Source: Albidovulum sp. bin36
Lineage (GTDB): Bacteria; Pseudomonadota; Alphaproteobacteria; Rhodobacterales; Rhodobacteraceae
Assembly (NCBI GenBank): GCA_002238565.1
Contig: MPMP01000054.1
Location: 1-34,461 of the forward strand
Direction: 5' to 3'
DNA: 34,461 bases
The notes beneath the pieces were generated by a model that worked only from the letters and a program-made list of their open reading frames with translations, had not been told where the DNA came from and made no database searches. The position numbers and the translations under genes were made by a program. Of the stretch, positions 31,079 to 34,461 are shown piece by piece; positions within the stretch are counted from its first letter, which is position 1; every line of letters begins with the position of its first letter.

Positions 31079-33757
31079 ATGTCGTTTCGCATTTTTGATC
31101 TGAAGACGGAATTCGCGACAAATCCAATCGGAATAGGAACTCGCCGGCCGCGGTTTTCATGGAAGTACAGCCATCCGCGAGACTGCGAGCAGCCGAAATA
31201 TTTCCACATCCTCGTCGCTTCGACCGCGGAGTTGCTCGCCTCCGGCGAGGGAGACCTATGGGACAGCGGGAAGGTTCCGACGAGCCGGTCGCCCCTAGTA
31301 GAATATGACGGTCGTTCGCTAGGGAGCCGATCAGTCGGCCATTGGAAGGTCCGCCTATGGGACTCGGACGAATCCGCAAGCGATTTCAGCTCGGCCGGCA
31401 CTTTCGAGGTCGCCCTTCTCGAACAATCCGACTGGCGGGCCAACTGGGTAGGCTTTCCGGCCGGGCGGATCGGAAAAGCGCTGTATTTTCGAAACACCTA
31501 CGCGCTGGATAAATCGGTCGCTCGAGCTCGGGCCTATATCTGCGGGCTGGGTTGGTACGAGTTCCGTATCAACGGCGAAAAAGTCGGCGACCGCGTGCTC
31601 GAGCCGGCGCAGAGCGAATTCAGCAAGCGCGTTCTTTATTCCACATACGACATCGCGGAATACCTAAATTCCGGAGTCAATGCCTTCGGAGCGATCGTCG
31701 GCACCGGCTGGTACGGCGTGCCGAAGCTTGTCGTGCAGATCGAGGTTGAATTCGCGGACGGCACGAAGCGACTGATGATAACCAATGGCCGAAACAACAA
31801 TGACGTCGACCTTTGGAAGGTATCGGACGGACCCATCGTTTCGAGCAGCGTATTTGACGGCGAAGTGTACGACGCCCGCCTTGAAAAGCCGAATTGGGAC
31901 CGATCGACAGGAGACGAATCCGGCTACGTGCATGGCGGGGAGTGGGTTGCTTCGATGGTCGTCGATCCGCCAGGCGGGAAATTGCTTCCTCAAACAATGG
32001 AACCGGTCCGAATCGTCGATACATTGCGGGCGCAATCCATTGATCAGCCCAAGCCGGGCGTCTTCGTGCTTGACAATGGCCAAAATCTCGCCGGCTGGGC
32101 CGCGCTGACCGCTGCGGGACAGCGCGGCACTGCAATCACGATGCGTTTCGCCGAGTGCCTAAGCGAAGACGGCACGGTCAACCAGGAAAATCTGCGCTTC
32201 GCAGAGGCGCAGGACCGCTATATCTTTGCAGAAGGCGGGATCCGGACCTGGGAACCGCGCTTCACCTATCACGGCTTTCGATATATCCAGCTGGAAGGAT
32301 TTCCCGGCAAGCCGACCGTCGACTCCATCCTGACCAAGATCGTCCGCTCGGATGTCGCGGCCACCGGGCGGTTCAAGTCATCGGATCCTCTAGTCAACCG
32401 TATCGAGAAAGCCGTTCGCTGGACCGAAGTGTCCAACCTGCATGGCCTGCCGACCGACTGCCCCCAGCGCGCCGAGCGCATGGGATGGCTGAACGACATG
32501 GCCGCCCGATCCGAAGAACTGATCTACAATTTCGACGTCTCCCGATTCCTACCCAAGTGGCTCGACGACATTGGGGACGCTCAAGATCCGGTATCCGGCG
32601 CGGTATCCGACACCGCCCCGTATCGGTGGGGCGCAAGGCCGGGAGATCCCGTCAGCGTTTGCTACGCCTTGATCCCCTGGCTTCTGTATCAGCATTTCGG
32701 CGACTCGCGAGTTCTGGAAGCTCATTACCCGGGCATGAAGCGCTGGGCCGATTACCTGACTTCGAGGGCCAAGGATCGTATTGTCGAAGATGGATACATC
32801 GGCGATTGGGCGCCCCCGGTTACCGAAGCAGTTGCCGGCAGCATCGGGACGTCCGCCGTTTCGGCGCGTACGCCCAGCGCGCTGATTTCGAGCGCCCATT
32901 ATTATTACATGCTCGAACTTCTGGCGCGGATTTCAGCGGCGATCAACAGGAATGCAGACGCGCGCGAATTTCGCGGGCTGGCGGCGAACGTCCGCAGTGC
33001 TTTCAACCGGCGGTTTTGGGACGAACGGACGGGCGGCTATGCAAGCAACAACCAAGCCTGCAATTCCGCTGCGCTTTATTTGGGCCTAGTACCGGAAGAA
33101 AGAAAGGCGTCGGTTCTCGGCAATATCGTCAAAGACGTAGAAGACCATGACTTCCATCTAACAACTGGAAATCTCTGCACCAAGTACATATTCGACGTTC
33201 TCTCGGATGGCGGCGAAATAGAAACCGCCTATCGCTTGTTAACGCAAACAAGCTACCCGAGTTGGGGCTACATGTTCGAACGCGGCGCCACGACCATGTG
33301 GGAGCGCTGGGAAGAGGCTACCGGAATCGGCATGAACTCTCACAACCACGGCATGTACGCCTCGATCGGAGCATGGCTCTACAAGGCATTGGCGGGTATT
33401 CGAACGGGCCGAGACTGCGATGGGTTTTCGAACGTGGTGATTGCACCCAAGGTTCCGTCCGGGCTGAAATCGGTCGTTGCCTCTGTCGATACGATCAGAG
33501 GAACGATCGAAACATCGTGGAAAAACGACGCGGGCGGATTCTCGTTGACAATCGGCATTCCCCCCGGCGTTGACGCCGAGGTTCATTTCCCGAGATTAGG
33601 CAAATCGGAAGGAGTGTTGACCGAGGGCGGCGCAGTAGCTTCCGAGGAAAGCACGCCCGGTATTTCCAGCATACGCCGAAACGAAGACTCTATCGTATTC
33701 AACGCTCGATCAGGAACATACCGATTTGGCCTAGGGCCAGTTGACCGTCGGGCTTGA
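31079..33757 (+). CDS. Alpha-L-rhamnosidase, glycoside hydrolase family 78
   Basis: An 892-residue enzyme that removes terminal alpha-L-rhamnose. It starts with the GH78 N-terminal strand (LKTEFATNPIGIGTRRPRFS), with GDLWDSGKVPTS and the following beta-sandwich domains, then an (alpha/alpha)6 barrel. The catalytic region reads LPTDCPQRAERMGWLND; family members usually have Asp where this has Ala (CPQRDER), while the Glu general acid is kept. The second conserved Glu lies in RGATTMWERWEEATG, followed by NSHNHGMYASIGAWLYKALA. No signal peptide, so it acts in the cytoplasm on imported glycosides. The frame is open from 31004, but ATG 31079 fits the domain start. It closes the plus-strand rhamnoside operon. 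Confidence 0.92.
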   Translation: MSFRIFDLKTEFATNPIGIGTRRPRFSWKYSHPRDCEQPKYFHILVASTAELLASGEGDLWDSGKVPTSRSPLVEYDGRSLGSRSVGHWKVRLWDSDESASDFSSAGTFEVALLEQSDWRANWVGFPAGRIGKALYFRNTYALDKSVARARAYICGLGWYEFRINGEKVGDRVLEPAQSEFSKRVLYSTYDIAEYLNSGVNAFGAIVGTGWYGVPKLVVQIEVEFADGTKRLMITNGRNNNDVDLWKVSDGPIVSSSVFDGEVYDARLEKPNWDRSTGDESGYVHGGEWVASMVVDPPGGKLLPQTMEPVRIVDTLRAQSIDQPKPGVFVLDNGQNLAGWAALTAAGQRGTAITMRFAECLSEDGTVNQENLRFAEAQDRYIFAEGGIRTWEPRFTYHGFRYIQLEGFPGKPTVDSILTKIVRSDVAATGRFKSSDPLVNRIEKAVRWTEVSNLHGLPTDCPQRAERMGWLNDMAARSEELIYNFDVSRFLPKWLDDIGDAQDPVSGAVSDTAPYRWGARPGDPVSVCYALIPWLLYQHFGDSRVLEAHYPGMKRWADYLTSRAKDRIVEDGYIGDWAPPVTEAVAGSIGTSAVSARTPSALISSAHYYYMLELLARISAAINRNADAREFRGLAANVRSAFNRRFWDERTGGYASNNQACNSAALYLGLVPEERKASVLGNIVKDVEDHDFHLTTGNLCTKYIFDVLSDGGEIETAYRLLTQTSYPSWGYMFERGATTMWERWEEATGIGMNSHNHGMYASIGAWLYKALAGIRTGRDCDGFSNVVIAPKVPSGLKSVVASVDTIRGTIETSWKNDAGGFSLTIGIPPGVDAEVHFPRLGKSEGVLTEGGAVASEESTPGISSIRRNEDSIVFNARSGTYRFGLGPVDRRA

Positions 33758-34450
<693 letters not shown>

Positions 34451-34461
34451 AACCGAGACCA

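Overview
The window reads as a piece of an alphaproteobacterial chromosome. This is inferred from high GC in the main genes, the family mix (XdhABC with UraH, a BMP-type purine ABC transporter, an enolase-superfamily dehydratase, a phytanoyl-CoA dioxygenase-like oxygenase, a GH78 rhamnosidase, DUF1232) and Shine-Dalgarno sequences such as AGGAGG and AAGGAG. No rRNA or tRNA gene was seen, so the lineage below class level is open. Many transposon, gene and intron remnants suggest a genome with active rearrangement.

Region 1 (1-4405): the tail of a DUF4351/Rpn-type protein, a two-gene unit (class I glutamine amidotransferase plus a creatinase-like M24 protein that appears to have lost its metal ligands), then about 1.9 kb without a convincing gene but with a 26-bp direct repeat.

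Region 2 (4326-14200, plus strand): a compact purine operon. It runs uraH (5-hydroxyisourate hydrolase), xdhA, xdhB, xdhC, then a four-gene ABC importer of the BMP/nucleoside type (ATPase, two permeases, lipoprotein-like binding protein). Genes overlap or sit a few bases apart. The logic is to import a purine or nucleoside, oxidise hypoxanthine/xanthine to urate, then process the urate oxidation product. No urate oxidase lies in the window.

Region 3 (14752-21107, minus strand): a DUF1232 membrane protein, then a run transcribed as alpha/beta hydrolase, 8-oxoguanine-deaminase-like amidohydrolase, zinc alcohol dehydrogenase, enolase-superfamily enzyme and Tet-type MFS transporter. The deaminase links this run to purine metabolism; the ADH, enolase-type enzyme and MFS protein look like a separate small-molecule catabolic module.

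Region 4 (about 21225-23800): a patch of foreign and decayed DNA. It holds a 5'-truncated IS1595-family transposase, a low-GC three-gene cassette (small basic protein, ClpP/SDH-type serine protease, 59-residue polar protein), a probable IS1-type transposase start, and a frameshifted cytochrome P450 fragment.

Region 5 (23873-33757): a divergent rhamnoside locus. On the minus strand are a LacI-type regulator, a MalK/UgpC-type ATPase and a PhyH-type dioxygenase. On the plus strand are a solute-binding protein with an EF-hand-like loop, two sugar permeases and a cytoplasmic GH78 alpha-L-rhamnosidase. Between them lie a tandem 258-bp duplication of the LacI DNA-binding region and two copies of a repeat with palindromes that look like operators. 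The right edge (34416-34449) carries what looks like domain V of a group II intron on the minus strand, so the rest of that intron should lie beyond the window.
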